40,980 nt of DNA from a virus: positions 1 through 40,980 of the IMG/VR virus record IMGVR_UViG_3300020020_000013, one strand, 5' to 3'. This document shows positions 22,581 to 32,120 of this stretch, piece by piece. A program made the position numbers and the translations under genes. The number at the start of each line of letters is the position of its first letter. Positions within the stretch are counted from its first letter, which is position 1. Below the pieces are notes generated by a model. That model made no database searches. It was given only the letters and a program-made list of their open reading frames with translations, and was not told the DNA's origin.

Positions 22581-22826
22581 ATGGAAAAAATCGAAACTGA
22601 CTTTTTTACTATCAAAGAATTCGCTGGAAAAATAGGTGTTCATCCCAATACAGTGCGAAGAGCTGTTAAATCAGGACGTATTGGGGCTTTTAAGGTAGGA
22701 TCAGGGAAGAAGTCCCCTTACCGGATAGCCAAGACAGAGGTTAACCGTATGGCTCTCTTCGATATGGAGCAAATGATTGAGAGAATCATCGAAAAAAGAA
22801 CACAAAATAATCCCAAAATGCTATAA
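22581..22826 (+). CDS. MerR/excisionase-like HTH protein
   Basis: Encodes 81 residues. DFFTIKEFAGKIGVHPNTVRRAVKSGRIGAFKVG is a standard helix_turn_helix_17 winged helix (residues ~7-40), followed by YRIAKTEVNRMA and a C-terminal helix. It heads a + strand island within - strand virion genes and is preceded by a dyad. Probably a local regulator; without an integrase an excision role is unlikely. Confidence 0.75.
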   Translation: MEKIETDFFTIKEFAGKIGVHPNTVRRAVKSGRIGAFKVGSGKKSPYRIAKTEVNRMALFDMEQMIERIIEKRTQNNPKML

Positions 22827-22859
22827 TCTAGGGAAGTTAGAGAGAAAAAAGAGAAAATC

Positions 22860-23147
22860 ATGACATTATTCGAAATCCTTTCCTTATTTTTGGGCGCAGG
22901 TATCCTTTTAGGAGCTGTCAGGCTTATTTTTATGACTGGAAAAACCTCTGAGAAAATTGACAGGCTTTGCCTTGATCTGGCCGAAATGAAAGTTGAGATG
23001 AAATCCGGATTTGAAAAATGCGAGACTCGATCTATCAAAATTGAAGATAAATTACAGATCTTAGATTCTAAAATTTCTAGAATCGATGGTCAATTAAGCG
23101 GCCCTTCTTATTTTGAACCTAAAGTTCATTCGAATGGTAATAGTTAA
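22860..23147 (+). CDS. Membrane-anchored coiled-coil protein
   Basis: Encodes 95 residues: an N-terminal membrane helix (FEILSLFLGAGILLGAVRLIF), then a long coiled coil (KTSEKIDRLCLDLAEMKVEMK to DSKISRIDGQLS). The shape recalls holin accessory proteins or i-spanins, but no endolysin lies nearby, so a lysis role is only a possibility. Its stop overlaps the next start as TAATG. Confidence 0.6.
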   Translation: MTLFEILSLFLGAGILLGAVRLIFMTGKTSEKIDRLCLDLAEMKVEMKSGFEKCETRSIKIEDKLQILDSKISRIDGQLSGPSYFEPKVHSNGNS

Positions 23148-23305
23148 TGAGAATTAAAATATTTAGAGCCGAAACAACTGTAGATATCGAAAGGGACATG
23201 AATCTTTTTTTGATGGAACGAAAAGATATTCGCGTCACAGATATTCGCGAACTCAAAAGCAATACGAATTGGGTATTTATTATCCTTTATGAGATTAAGG
23301 AATAA
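23147..23305 (+). CDS. Cse60-like small protein
   Basis: Encodes 52 residues beginning MRIKIFRAETTVDIERDMN, ending TNWVFIILYEIKE. The strand-helix-strand pattern matches the small Cse60 (sporulation-named) family that is spread among phages. Coupled by TAATG to the previous gene. Role unknown. Confidence 0.6.
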   Translation: MRIKIFRAETTVDIERDMNLFLMERKDIRVTDIRELKSNTNWVFIILYEIKE

Positions 23306-23315
23306 GGAATAGAAA

Positions 23316-23405
23316 ATGATATCGGCTTTAGCAGGATTTCTTCTTCTATTATTTGTTATAGGTTTTTGGGGTCATGCAAAAGATGCTTGGGAAGAAAACG
23401 ATTAA
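23316..23405 (+). CDS. 29-residue membrane peptide
   Basis: Encodes MISALAGFLLLLFVIGFWG and a short charged tail HAKDAWEEND: a single membrane helix. A TAAGGAAT ribosome site lies upstream, and it follows the previous gene by ten bases. It meets the convergent ejection-type gene end to end. Could be holin-like or regulatory. Confidence 0.45.
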   Translation: MISALAGFLLLLFVIGFWGHAKDAWEEND

Positions 23406-24697
23406 TTCTCTTCTTTAGATAACTCTTTTTCCAACTTACTTAAGTTCTGTTCAATTACTATTGCATCATCTTTTAGTGCTGCATTAACCGTATTCATATA
23501 TAGCTTTCTTAACGTTTTACTTTTCCATACTCTTGCGGCAATTTCTCCGCCCGTTAAAGCAGCTGTTCCTAATACCCCAGTAGTAGCCAGGCCCTCTAAT
23601 GTGTGTGCTGCACTTGCCATATGTCCAAGGAAAAGAGGTAAAACAGCATGATGACCGTATTTTTTTGCAATTCGTCCTATGTTATTTCTAACCTTATGGC
23701 TTTCTGCTATAGCCCCATGAACTTCATTTGCAGGTCGATATAAGGCTTCCCATTCTGGATTTTGTTTGCCATAAAGTTTCAAAGCTTTATCTACTGTTTG
23801 GCTGACCATCTCTAAATTTCTTTTCGCCGATTTAATTCCAGGTTTATTTCCTTCTAGCTGTTTATAGATTCCTGCTCTAGCTTCATTAATTTTAACCTTT
23901 AATCGGTCAAGTGAATCTATAGGGATTTGAGCTCCTTGCATTTCTGATTTTATATCTGCAATTTTCTGAAGAGCAACCTTATCTGAATCAGCTATACCAC
24001 CTTTTCGAAGGTCTGATTCTAAACTATTAATGGCATTTTCTAAACTTGTAGAAGATACTGTAGCTCCCTGGGGAACTTTTGATCTTGCTTCTTCATACAA
24101 TGTATTTCTCAATTTTTCTGCACTTTTTGGATTAATCAATGCTCCTGTAAGAAACGTGCCTAACTTAGCATAGGTTTTTTCTTTTTCTCCTCCTCCAAGT
24201 TTCCCCACAACTTCACTAGCAATATTTCCGCCGGCAGCCAAAAGAGCTGGTTTCAATAACTTAAGTTGTGATCCTGGTAAAGGCAATGCAAGAGCTGTAA
24301 AATCGGATATTAATTCATCCGAACGTGCTTCTATTGCATTTTTAGGTTCGATTTTTTCTCCAAAAAGAAATTTGTTAAATTGTTTAACATCTTCTGATTT
24401 AGGAAATAATTTATATGGAGCGTGTTCTTTGACGAATTCTAATCCTTTTTCAACAGGCTCTTCTAAACCAATTTTCTCTGCTCCTTTTTTAAGAAGCTGT
24501 TCAGGGATCAACATTTCCCCGAATTCTCCAAAAGCCCGTGGAGCCCCTAATACTGTTTCAGCAACTCTCGCTCCTGTACGACCAACCTGTCTTCCGACAT
24601 TGGAAAATAAGGATTCTTGAGGTGATTTTTCTCTAGCTCTTTTTTCAAAAACAGAGCCTTGAGGTACAATAGCTCTTTGTTCGAATACACTAGGCAT
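23402..24697 (-). CDS. Putative DNA-ejection (internal virion) protein
   Basis: Encodes 431 residues. Basic and helical, with an N-terminal repeat (SVFEQRAI, SVFEKRAR), long coiled-coil stretches, and a hydrophobic Ala/Gly-rich segment near the C-terminus (LATTGVLGTAALTGGEIAA). This composition and its position at the end of the tail-hub operon fit the ejection proteins of P22-like phages (gp7/gp16/gp20 class), which form a channel through the envelope. Overlaps the previous gene by eight bases. Confidence 0.55.
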   Translation of the reverse strand: MPSVFEQRAIVPQGSVFEKRAREKSPQESLFSNVGRQVGRTGARVAETVLGAPRAFGEFGEMLIPEQLLKKGAEKIGLEEPVEKGLEFVKEHAPYKLFPKSEDVKQFNKFLFGEKIEPKNAIEARSDELISDFTALALPLPGSQLKLLKPALLAAGGNIASEVVGKLGGGEKEKTYAKLGTFLTGALINPKSAEKLRNTLYEEARSKVPQGATVSSTSLENAINSLESDLRKGGIADSDKVALQKIADIKSEMQGAQIPIDSLDRLKVKINEARAGIYKQLEGNKPGIKSAKRNLEMVSQTVDKALKLYGKQNPEWEALYRPANEVHGAIAESHKVRNNIGRIAKKYGHHAVLPLFLGHMASAAHTLEGLATTGVLGTAALTGGEIAARVWKSKTLRKLYMNTVNAALKDDAIVIEQNLSKLEKELSKEEN

Positions 24698-25928
24698 TAA
24701 ATTTGTACCCTCTTTTTTTAGCTAATTTTTCGGCTTCTCTCCAATTGCCGCCAGCTTCTTCCAAAATCTGATCGATTATCTCTATATCATCAGGATCATT
24801 AGCATTTAGAGGTATTTTCTTTTTATTTTCAGCATTTTGAATGATAGATTTTTGTTCATCTAATACCATATTAAATAAATCTTTCATTCTGGATTTAGAT
24901 CTTTCATTTACTTTTTTTTGAAATTGAAGTGCGCCTCCAAAATCCCCTTCTTCTTCTAATTCTGCAGCTACTTCACCTTTAATAACATCAGCTTGGAGCG
25001 CATTGATTCTTGAGTTTAGCAGTGCTTCTTTCTGTTCATCGGTCAAGTAAAGGCCTGCAACTTTATCTTCTAACAAATCAATTTCTTTCATTCTGGTTTG
25101 ACCTTGAAAAATTGTTCGAAGATCCTTAAATTCATCTATAATGCCGCCTCTGTATTGTACAGATTCACGAGACAGCATCCTTTCCCCCAATCTCAAAGGC
25201 AACGCCTGAGCTATAATTGCATAGGTTGGGTCATCTATATTTCCGCTACGTACAACTTCAAGAAGTTGTTTTTTGTTTTGAATTCCTTGTGTTGCTGCAT
25301 TAGCTTTTTCAGCAATTTCTTTTCTTATCGGCATTGTTTCAGCCCGTAAAGCTGCGGTCTTTTTATCTCCAGCTTGTCCTTTTTTAAATTCAAGATCTTG
25401 CAGTCTTCTAATTTCTTCAATTTTAGCTTTAGCAAAATCTCTATTTCTCGGGTCACGGTCAGCTAAAATTTTCTGCCATTTTTGGATCTCACCCTCATAA
25501 TTTCTTTGTGGTGATCTTGACGGCATATCCAAACCTTCATTTTCTTCCATAGTTGGAGAATCAGAAGATTGATTCTGAGATAATCCTTCAGAACCATTAC
25601 CCCCAAGAATACTTCCAAGACGTTCATCTGATGCGACTTCCCTAAGAGAGTTTAATGTAGCTTTTGTCGCTTGAGCACTTGTAAGACCTGCTGCTTCGTT
25701 AGCTAGTAGCTTTCTTGTAGCAAGTGGAAGCCCTTCTAATGCAGGATCATTCATAATCTGCTCAGCAAACTCTTTTTTTCTCTGCATATCAGCAAGTTTT
25801 GATTTCTGCTGCATAGCATTCTCCATCGCCATGCCAGCATATTGAGATCCACGATCAATACCTTGAGTTAGACCTGCTGATACCCTTTCCCCAAATGTAG
25901 GTTGATTTCTCGGAATAATTTGAACCAT
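24690..25928 (-). CDS. Putative DNA-ejection (internal virion) protein
   Basis: Encodes 412 residues, rich in Gln, Glu and Lys, predominantly helical. The N-terminus FGERVSAGLTQGIDRGSQYAG and MAMENAMQQKSKLADMQRKK is typical of phage injection proteins, followed by a Ser/Asn-rich linker and a large coiled-coil domain. Neighbours and size support an ejection role; the assignment is by pattern. Confidence 0.55.
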   Translation of the reverse strand: MVQIIPRNQPTFGERVSAGLTQGIDRGSQYAGMAMENAMQQKSKLADMQRKKEFAEQIMNDPALEGLPLATRKLLANEAAGLTSAQATKATLNSLREVASDERLGSILGGNGSEGLSQNQSSDSPTMEENEGLDMPSRSPQRNYEGEIQKWQKILADRDPRNRDFAKAKIEEIRRLQDLEFKKGQAGDKKTAALRAETMPIRKEIAEKANAATQGIQNKKQLLEVVRSGNIDDPTYAIIAQALPLRLGERMLSRESVQYRGGIIDEFKDLRTIFQGQTRMKEIDLLEDKVAGLYLTDEQKEALLNSRINALQADVIKGEVAAELEEEGDFGGALQFQKKVNERSKSRMKDLFNMVLDEQKSIIQNAENKKKIPLNANDPDDIEIIDQILEEAGGNWREAEKLAKKRGYKFNA

Positions 25929-25937
25929 AATTATCTC

Positions 25938-26489
25938 CTAAAGTAGACCCAGCATTTTTAACATTCCAAGCGAACCTGATTGACCACCCATATTACCCAA
26001 GCCTTGACCCAGTCCACCCATTAAACTTTCTAGAAAACTAGGCTTCTTCTCTGATAAGAAATTTTCATATGGTTTTTGACTTAGCAGGCTATTTCCGAAT
26101 CCCATTAGATCCCCTATTGCTTGTCTTTGTAGATCTTGCCTACGGGATTGAAGAGATTGAGCAAAGTCGGATGAAGCTTGATTTGAAGTGTTTTGGAAAC
26201 CGCTACTGCGTCTTGCTCCCATACCCATGCCGCTAAATCTAGATGCAAGGTTTCCTTGAAGACCAGAAAACTGTTTTAATGCCGGAGCTTCCATTTGAGC
26301 AAAAGTGGATTCATCCCCACCTGCTAATTTTGAAAGAAAGCTGTCACCACCTACATGAGAAAACATACTCTGAAACAGTTGCATTTGTTCAGGTGTAAAC
26401 TGCTGCATCCTACCAGCTTCATAACCTTTAGGGATTTTATTGCCGGACATGCTTCCTGTAGCTCCACGCGACCCGTACATTGATGACAT
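25938..26489 (-). CDS. Gly/Gln/Met-rich virion protein
   Basis: Encodes 183 residues of low complexity, with many Gly, Ser, Gln and Met (FSGMGMGARRSSGFQN, GGLGQGLGNMGGQSG). Such small proteins accompany ejection genes in podoviruses and may be packaged in the capsid. The ribosome site GAGGTCAC is fair. Confidence 0.55.
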   Translation of the reverse strand: MSSMYGSRGATGSMSGNKIPKGYEAGRMQQFTPEQMQLFQSMFSHVGGDSFLSKLAGGDESTFAQMEAPALKQFSGLQGNLASRFSGMGMGARRSSGFQNTSNQASSDFAQSLQSRRQDLQRQAIGDLMGFGNSLLSQKPYENFLSEKKPSFLESLMGGLGQGLGNMGGQSGSLGMLKMLGLL

Positions 26490-26544
26490 AGTGACCTCTT
26501 TTTCTGTTACAATATCACTCTAAAGTAATTTCTTATAATGGCAA

Positions 26545-27015
26545 TTAGGGAGAACTAAGCCATTCGAGAACAATAATTCCGCTCGTTAAAGCTGGAGCTC
26601 CTGCACCAGTCATAAATACAATGTCTGTTCCAGTAACATAAAAAGAAATTAGACCAGCTACTGCTACATTCGTTCCATAAAGCAAGCCATAAGAGTTGGT
26701 ACCATCAGTGTATGTTCCAAAACATCGTACAAATTGGGTTAAATCATTAACCTCTACTCCATGAGGGATATTGGCTGTAGATGTGAAAGTGTAGACTTGC
26801 CTAAACGCCTGCCTTCTCTTGGTTCCTAAAAGAAACCAGGATTCACCATTGATAGCAGGCTTGTTAGTTGGAAAAATGGAGATGGTGCGGTTATTGACCG
26901 CATTGGCTGTATCGACATAGGCTTTATCTACTTCAACCGTCAGCTCGCTGATTTCAGGCGGAAACTCCCTTGAAGTGCGTAAATAAGCAACCTGATTAAC
27001 AATATTGGTGCTCAT
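26545..27015 (-). CDS. Virion/tail protein
   Basis: Encodes 156 residues, beta-rich. The segment EVDKAYVDTANAVNNRTISIFP followed by FLLGTKRRQAFRQVYTFTS is widespread in phage tail-tip or fibre-linking proteins. Its ATG overlaps the tail-hub stop (ATGA at 27012). Confidence 0.6.
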   Translation of the reverse strand: MSTNIVNQVAYLRTSREFPPEISELTVEVDKAYVDTANAVNNRTISIFPTNKPAINGESWFLLGTKRRQAFRQVYTFTSTANIPHGVEVNDLTQFVRCFGTYTDGTNSYGLLYGTNVAVAGLISFYVTGTDIVFMTGAGAPALTSGIIVLEWLSSP

Positions 27016-29774
27016 GCGAGTACCTGGGATGGATTCACATCTAGAATTATGCCGTGGAGTTCTATCTCAGCAAATTGATTTGATAATGTCACATCTCTCA
27101 TCTGCTCATCATTCATCGTAAATCCAAGTTGTACGGTATCTCCAAGAAGAGATGTATTCATACGATGCCAGGTCTGCTCTTGGAACAAAGCCGTGACCAT
27201 ATTCAGATTAATATTTGCAGGAGTAAGACCCAAATTTGTGCTTTCAGGACAGGTATAGAGAACTGTGCTATAAATTAAGCCATTATTCGTAGAATTTGAA
27301 TCTGGAATAATCGGACCATTATTGTATGGATCGTCAGCGTTCTGACTGAGATAAATTAAGAGAGTGATCTGAGAATCATCTGTTGTTGTGAATAAGTATT
27401 GCTGAGGTCCAAGCCGCGTCTTTCTTCCCATACCCCACGATACCGGAAACTGTTTCGTCTGTACAAAAGGTACGTACATTCTTTTAATCAGTCCACCACC
27501 CAGATAGGTCAAACCTCCTGCAATTGGAGGATTCAGAGTAAAAGTATCATCGGTTAAAACTCTGACTGAGAATATATTGTCATTTACTGCAGCGCCAACA
27601 GTACCTAAAGCTCCGCTTATGATGATATAATCCCCTATGCTAAGACAGTGATCTGGAGATGTGACTACACCACCTGTAATATCCCGAATATAAAGAGAAT
27701 TCCCCTCATCGGTTCCGTCATCTCTAACCATCACAAAACCTTGTTGGTTACCTGCGATAACTTCCGGTTGAAGAAGAGTGGAGGAACCTGCATTCCAAGG
27801 AGCATTCCAAGCAGACCACGTAGGATATACCGTCCCTACTGTTGCCCAGGTAAACCCTGTCTGCTTTCTAAATGCACCATAGGTAGTATACGACTCTCGA
27901 AACACACCCCATGAATCATCCCTATAGTTGTATTGAAGGGTTTGGGTTGGGAATCTATAATCGACCTGATTTACTGGATAAGTAAAATACATCCATTCAT
28001 TGATGAAGTCCCTTTGAGAGCACAGTCTTTCAGGTCCATTCTCTTGCAATCTAAATTGAAAAACTTCATCTGGAATCTGAAGATCAATACGTCTGGCTTC
28101 GGTTTGGCCTGTAATGACAAATCCCCTATCCCCTCTTGTGATAACTCCCCTATCCATGTTGATGGAAGAAAAGGTACTGCTTGAACCAAGCTCTGAGTTA
28201 ATAATATAGAAGTTAAAGGGAACAATATCAAGGCCTGTGTACACAAGCCTTGTTTGTAAATTGGTAAAGCCCACGATCAAGACATCTTCATTAGAGCTGA
28301 CCGTAAGAATTTCTTGGTTAACACCTGCCTCAATAGAGCCACCAAAACCTGTACTGTCTTCAAAATATGCCGGAGGAAGTGATGTTTGGTTTATGGGAAC
28401 TAGAAGAGGATGAAATATAGTAGCAGAGCTATCCACATCTCCCGTAAATGATGCTGTATAGTAGGGCGTACCATTCAAGCTATAAATGATTGTATCTTTG
28501 AGATAGATCTGACTTCCCGCAGTGGATGTCTGCACAACAGGGCCTAAGAAAAGAAGTCTATCCTTAAAAGGAACAATCATTCTTGCGCCCGCAAGGTAAT
28601 ACTGAGCTGCCGGAAGGTCTGCTATAGAGAAGTTGTCTTGAGATAATGGTGGAGCGAAGTTTACCCATCCCAAATCACCGTTTAAAACTGGCGTGGTTGC
28701 ATTTCCGTTAGTGGGATCCCCATCATACCATCGTATACAGTCTTTCATCACATCTGAGCGATTTGTGAGGTATTGTGCAATGCCTCCGGTGCCATTACCC
28801 GCAATTGTTGCATTCGGAAATTCCACAGTCACATTATTTGCATCTATAACTGCAATCACATATCCCGTTTGGAAGTTGATTCCAGTAGTGGTGACCACTT
28901 CATTGATAAATACGAAATCCCCTACTACAAGTCCATGACCAGTAATTTGTAAATCAACAATTGCCGGAGGACCGCCCGCTGTGACTGTTACAGTAATAAT
29001 GGGCTTAAATTGCATTCCAATATTCGCAGTATTGAAGGGAACATTTATCCCATTTGTAGCCCAGAGTGCGCCCTGATAATTGACTGTCCAAAATTGTTGA
29101 TAGTCCTGACCATTCCAAGAAGTAGGAGTCACGGTAGTCTTCTGGATATACCCGGGCATCGTAGATGCATTCACAGGAGGATTTTTGTAAAAACTGACGT
29201 CATAAACATTATATGGAAAAGAAGTGACAATATTGTAAGAGTATTTTGTATCGAATCCAAGAGTGCCAGGAAACTGTGTAGACTCAGAAATAAAGTCCTC
29301 AAGACCCATTACAGGCAGGTCTGGAAAGTAATTGAAACTGACTGCATTGATTAAATCAGCACCACCACCAGCGATCGTAATATCGCCTGTAGCATAATTG
29401 ATCGTCCCAGTACCTCCAGGAACACCTATCAAAATCCCTAGCGAATTATCTGTATAGGTATTTCCTGCTGTAGCATCTGTAAGGATAACACTTCCTGGAA
29501 CGATATTTCCATTCGTCTGCAAACCAAATGCTGTCAGGATATTTCCTGCTCCTGCAACCAAATTAAAGGATGTTATTGATCCATAGGAGGCATCTGCTGA
29601 ATTGAAAAACCTTTTGAGCCTATTTAGAAGTGAAGTTCCCCGTTTTCTCTTTACTCTTCCACGCCATTGATAGGCATTCAAAAGGACAGGAAATGAGTCA
29701 TTGTCGATGTTGAAAGGAGTAACATCGTTTCTTAGACCATGATTCATGGGACCAATGACTATTTTTTCGCCCAT
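27012..29774 (-). CDS. Large tail hub, P22 gp10-like (DNA-stabilising) protein
   Basis: Encodes 920 residues. The N-terminus (GLRNDVTPFNIDNDSFPVLL, QWRGRVKRKRGT) is characteristic of phage tail-hub proteins that plug the portal. It has a beta-rich body with a propeller-like pattern and an embedded FCCH-like module (TGHGLVVGDFVFINEVV ... YVIAVIDANNVTV). In P22, gp10 closes the channel and holds packaged DNA. The assignment rests on size, position and N-terminal pattern. Confidence 0.65.
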   Translation of the reverse strand: MGEKIVIGPMNHGLRNDVTPFNIDNDSFPVLLNAYQWRGRVKRKRGTSLLNRLKRFFNSADASYGSITSFNLVAGAGNILTAFGLQTNGNIVPGSVILTDATAGNTYTDNSLGILIGVPGGTGTINYATGDITIAGGGADLINAVSFNYFPDLPVMGLEDFISESTQFPGTLGFDTKYSYNIVTSFPYNVYDVSFYKNPPVNASTMPGYIQKTTVTPTSWNGQDYQQFWTVNYQGALWATNGINVPFNTANIGMQFKPIITVTVTAGGPPAIVDLQITGHGLVVGDFVFINEVVTTTGINFQTGYVIAVIDANNVTVEFPNATIAGNGTGGIAQYLTNRSDVMKDCIRWYDGDPTNGNATTPVLNGDLGWVNFAPPLSQDNFSIADLPAAQYYLAGARMIVPFKDRLLFLGPVVQTSTAGSQIYLKDTIIYSLNGTPYYTASFTGDVDSSATIFHPLLVPINQTSLPPAYFEDSTGFGGSIEAGVNQEILTVSSNEDVLIVGFTNLQTRLVYTGLDIVPFNFYIINSELGSSSTFSSINMDRGVITRGDRGFVITGQTEARRIDLQIPDEVFQFRLQENGPERLCSQRDFINEWMYFTYPVNQVDYRFPTQTLQYNYRDDSWGVFRESYTTYGAFRKQTGFTWATVGTVYPTWSAWNAPWNAGSSTLLQPEVIAGNQQGFVMVRDDGTDEGNSLYIRDITGGVVTSPDHCLSIGDYIIISGALGTVGAAVNDNIFSVRVLTDDTFTLNPPIAGGLTYLGGGLIKRMYVPFVQTKQFPVSWGMGRKTRLGPQQYLFTTTDDSQITLLIYLSQNADDPYNNGPIIPDSNSTNNGLIYSTVLYTCPESTNLGLTPANINLNMVTALFQEQTWHRMNTSLLGDTVQLGFTMNDEQMRDVTLSNQFAEIELHGIILDVNPSQVLA

Positions 29775-29780
29775 TTCTCC

Positions 29781-30365
29781 TCAGATCTGTAATACTTCAA
29801 ATGAAAAATTCGTAGGATTTAAAAAGTTCGTTCCGTCTAGTCTAAGAAATACTAATTGGAAAGCTCCAACCCCAGTAATATTGTATCCCGATTGTGTTCC
29901 ATTAGCTGAAGAAGTAATTAAAGATGAAACCTTAATTGCAAATTGATTGGAATTCACAGCATTTGCTGTCAAAACTACATTATATCTACCTGTTCCTGCA
30001 GGAGTAATGGAAGCAACATTTAAAGACTGGGATCCAATAATATTTCCTCCAGAATCTGCAAAACCCCACGCCTTTATAGGGCTTGCTTGGAAAATGCCAT
30101 TTTCATTTCTGAAAAACATTTGGGCTTTTGTTGAAGCAGTACCTGCGCTTGTGTAGAGCACTGATTGAGGATCTGTTTGAGCACCAGGAGCGGCTACATT
30201 ATTAAATGTAACTTGCTTATGAGTTCCACCATTAGCTGTATTAAAACTGATATGATCAACAGCAATAATATCTTCAATCGCTTGTGTATTCAGAAGCATG
30301 TCAGGCTGATCTACAGAAGGATTATTATTAGTTGCTGGAATGTTGGGATTATATGTAAAAGTCAT
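29781..30365 (-). CDS. Virion structural protein
   Basis: Encodes 194 residues. The start (TFTYNPNIPATNNNPSVDQ, MLLNTQAIEDIIAVDHISF) matches a common phage structural protein located beside tail-hub genes; the rest is a beta-rich domain (YNVVLTANAVNSNQFAIKV). It follows the adaptor gene by two bases. Confidence 0.65.
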   Translation of the reverse strand: MTFTYNPNIPATNNNPSVDQPDMLLNTQAIEDIIAVDHISFNTANGGTHKQVTFNNVAAPGAQTDPQSVLYTSAGTASTKAQMFFRNENGIFQASPIKAWGFADSGGNIIGSQSLNVASITPAGTGRYNVVLTANAVNSNQFAIKVSSLITSSANGTQSGYNITGVGAFQLVFLRLDGTNFLNPTNFSFEVLQI

Positions 30366-30367
30366 GC

Positions 30368-31567
30368 CTAAGTACCTCCGCCAAATCCGTTAGCTGCCCC
30401 ACCATTTTGGGCAAACCCTTGGCTGTAGATTGTTTCTGTTCTTGTTGCTGTCCATTGACGTTGGCTTCTCTTCCAAACAAGCAGCTCTTGTTCTCTAAAG
30501 AGCGGCTCATAGAACTGGAACTGCTCTATATCGCCAGTATCAGAAAGAATTTTTCTAGCAGCGCCTCTAGCAATGTATTCCGCCATGTATCCAAAAGGAA
30601 TGGCTGCCGCTGTGTTTAAGAAGGCTGCTGGTGACAGATATGCATCAATTTCTACCAAATACTGCTGATCTGGAGGGCTTCTTAAAGTAAGTGTATTATT
30701 ATAGAATAGAACGCCTCGTGGAAGCCCTGTCTGAAAGAAAAACACTTGAGCTGTGATGTTATTTCCAGCTGGAATTACCACCGGGAAATTAACGTTAACT
30801 TCACCAGTAATATAGTTGATAGTATTGTCAAAGGTATCATAGTCACCCGTAAGCCTTAAGTTTCCAAGCGGAGCCTTTCCAGGCTGCATGAGAAGCCCAT
30901 AATTTTGATTATTACTCAAAAACCATCCGCTATCTGCAACTACTACATTGGAATTATTAGCTCCAAGTGCAGTGAGGTAAACTGCCGAATCAACACTAGT
31001 AACCGGAACAGACGCAATCGAAGCTCCCGCTGTTGCATCTGTAGCAAGCGGAGGATCTACATTATTCCCAGTAGCAATAATTCCTGTGATATCCACATGA
31101 CCACGTAAAACCCCATCTAAAGGAGGATTTGGAGGTGTTGATCCAGGCAAAATTGGGATTTGAATAGTATAAGGTCCTGAAGTTCCATCACCAGTAGCTA
31201 TCACACCCAAATTCTGAACAACATTCGGATAGATATTAAAGAACTGATTCTTCTGTGTGAATAGAGGCACCTGGATGCCATTTATATAAGCCGGACCTGT
31301 AAAACCCTGATAAACAGGAAACATGCCTATAGTTTGGTTTCCAGGCTGTGTTTGCACGCTATAAAGCGGCATGTTGTACTTATCGATAGCAGGCGTTGTT
31401 TGAAACTGATATTTTGTTTTAAGATCAAAAAGCTGAATGCGCGCATCAAGATCAACTATATAAAATCTATTTATATAATCTATGATTAAGTTGTCAGAAA
31501 TAACAGCATTACTTGGACTTTTAATTATTCTTCTAACATAAGTAATTATGTCGCTCAAAAGCATCAT
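30368..31567 (-). CDS. Head-tail adaptor-like protein
   Basis: Encodes 399 residues from the ATG at 31567, which overlaps the HNH stop as ATGA; the longer ORF to 31603 is not needed. The helical N-terminus (LSDIITYVRRIIKSPSNAV, LIIDYINRFYIVDLDARIQ) then beta domains suggest a P22 gp4-type adaptor with an added domain. It lies between capsid and tail-hub genes, as expected. Ends with QNGGAANGFGGGT. Confidence 0.6.
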   Translation of the reverse strand: MMLLSDIITYVRRIIKSPSNAVISDNLIIDYINRFYIVDLDARIQLFDLKTKYQFQTTPAIDKYNMPLYSVQTQPGNQTIGMFPVYQGFTGPAYINGIQVPLFTQKNQFFNIYPNVVQNLGVIATGDGTSGPYTIQIPILPGSTPPNPPLDGVLRGHVDITGIIATGNNVDPPLATDATAGASIASVPVTSVDSAVYLTALGANNSNVVVADSGWFLSNNQNYGLLMQPGKAPLGNLRLTGDYDTFDNTINYITGEVNVNFPVVIPAGNNITAQVFFFQTGLPRGVLFYNNTLTLRSPPDQQYLVEIDAYLSPAAFLNTAAAIPFGYMAEYIARGAARKILSDTGDIEQFQFYEPLFREQELLVWKRSQRQWTATRTETIYSQGFAQNGGAANGFGGGT

Positions 31568-32073
31568 AGTAATACTGTCCTTGGTGATTTTCTCATATGG
31601 CAAACTTTACATAACCAGATCACCGAAAGAGGCTTAGTATAATCATTATGGTGACCATCTGGTTTACACTTGTTGCCACATTCTGAACAAAAATCAGGTC
31701 TTGAAATTTTACCTATATCTATAGCTCTTTTTAACATAACATTCGCTCTACGTTTCTCTTTGTTATTCTGATACCATTTTCTTCCATATTCATTTAATTT
31801 TTCTCTATTTCGATCTCGCCAATTTTTATGTTTTAACCTATTTCTTTCGAATCGATTATCATCATTTTTTCTGCGTAAAGCTTCTCTTATAGATATACTT
31901 TCTAAATTTTTTATTCTATATTCATTTTGATTATTTAATTTTCGTTGTCTATTTGTTAAATAATAATTTTTTACACATTTTTTACACTGACGATCTAATC
32001 CATCAGGTTGTCGTATTTTTTTATAAAACTCAGTTAACTCTTTTGTTTCTTTGCATGTACAACACTTTTTCAT
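31564..32073 (-). CDS. HNH endonuclease with zinc motifs (second copy type)
   Basis: Encodes 169 residues. An N-terminal CCTCKETKELTEFYK ... CKKC zinc motif and a C-terminal treble clef (FCSECGNKC, then GHHNDYTKPLSV and WLCKVCH) form an HNH nuclease resembling endonuclease-VII-like phage enzymes. It is not closely similar to the HNH at 480-1154. It sits inside the structural operon between two virion genes and is coupled to the next gene by ATGA, as free-standing homing endonucleases often are. Confidence 0.8.
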   Translation of the reverse strand: MKKCCTCKETKELTEFYKKIRQPDGLDRQCKKCVKNYYLTNRQRKLNNQNEYRIKNLESISIREALRRKNDDNRFERNRLKHKNWRDRNREKLNEYGRKWYQNNKEKRRANVMLKRAIDIGKISRPDFCSECGNKCKPDGHHNDYTKPLSVIWLCKVCHMRKSPRTVLL

Positions 32074-32120
32074 ACATCTCCTTAATAAGGAGCATATTGT
32101 AAAGCGCTAAAGTAAATTCA

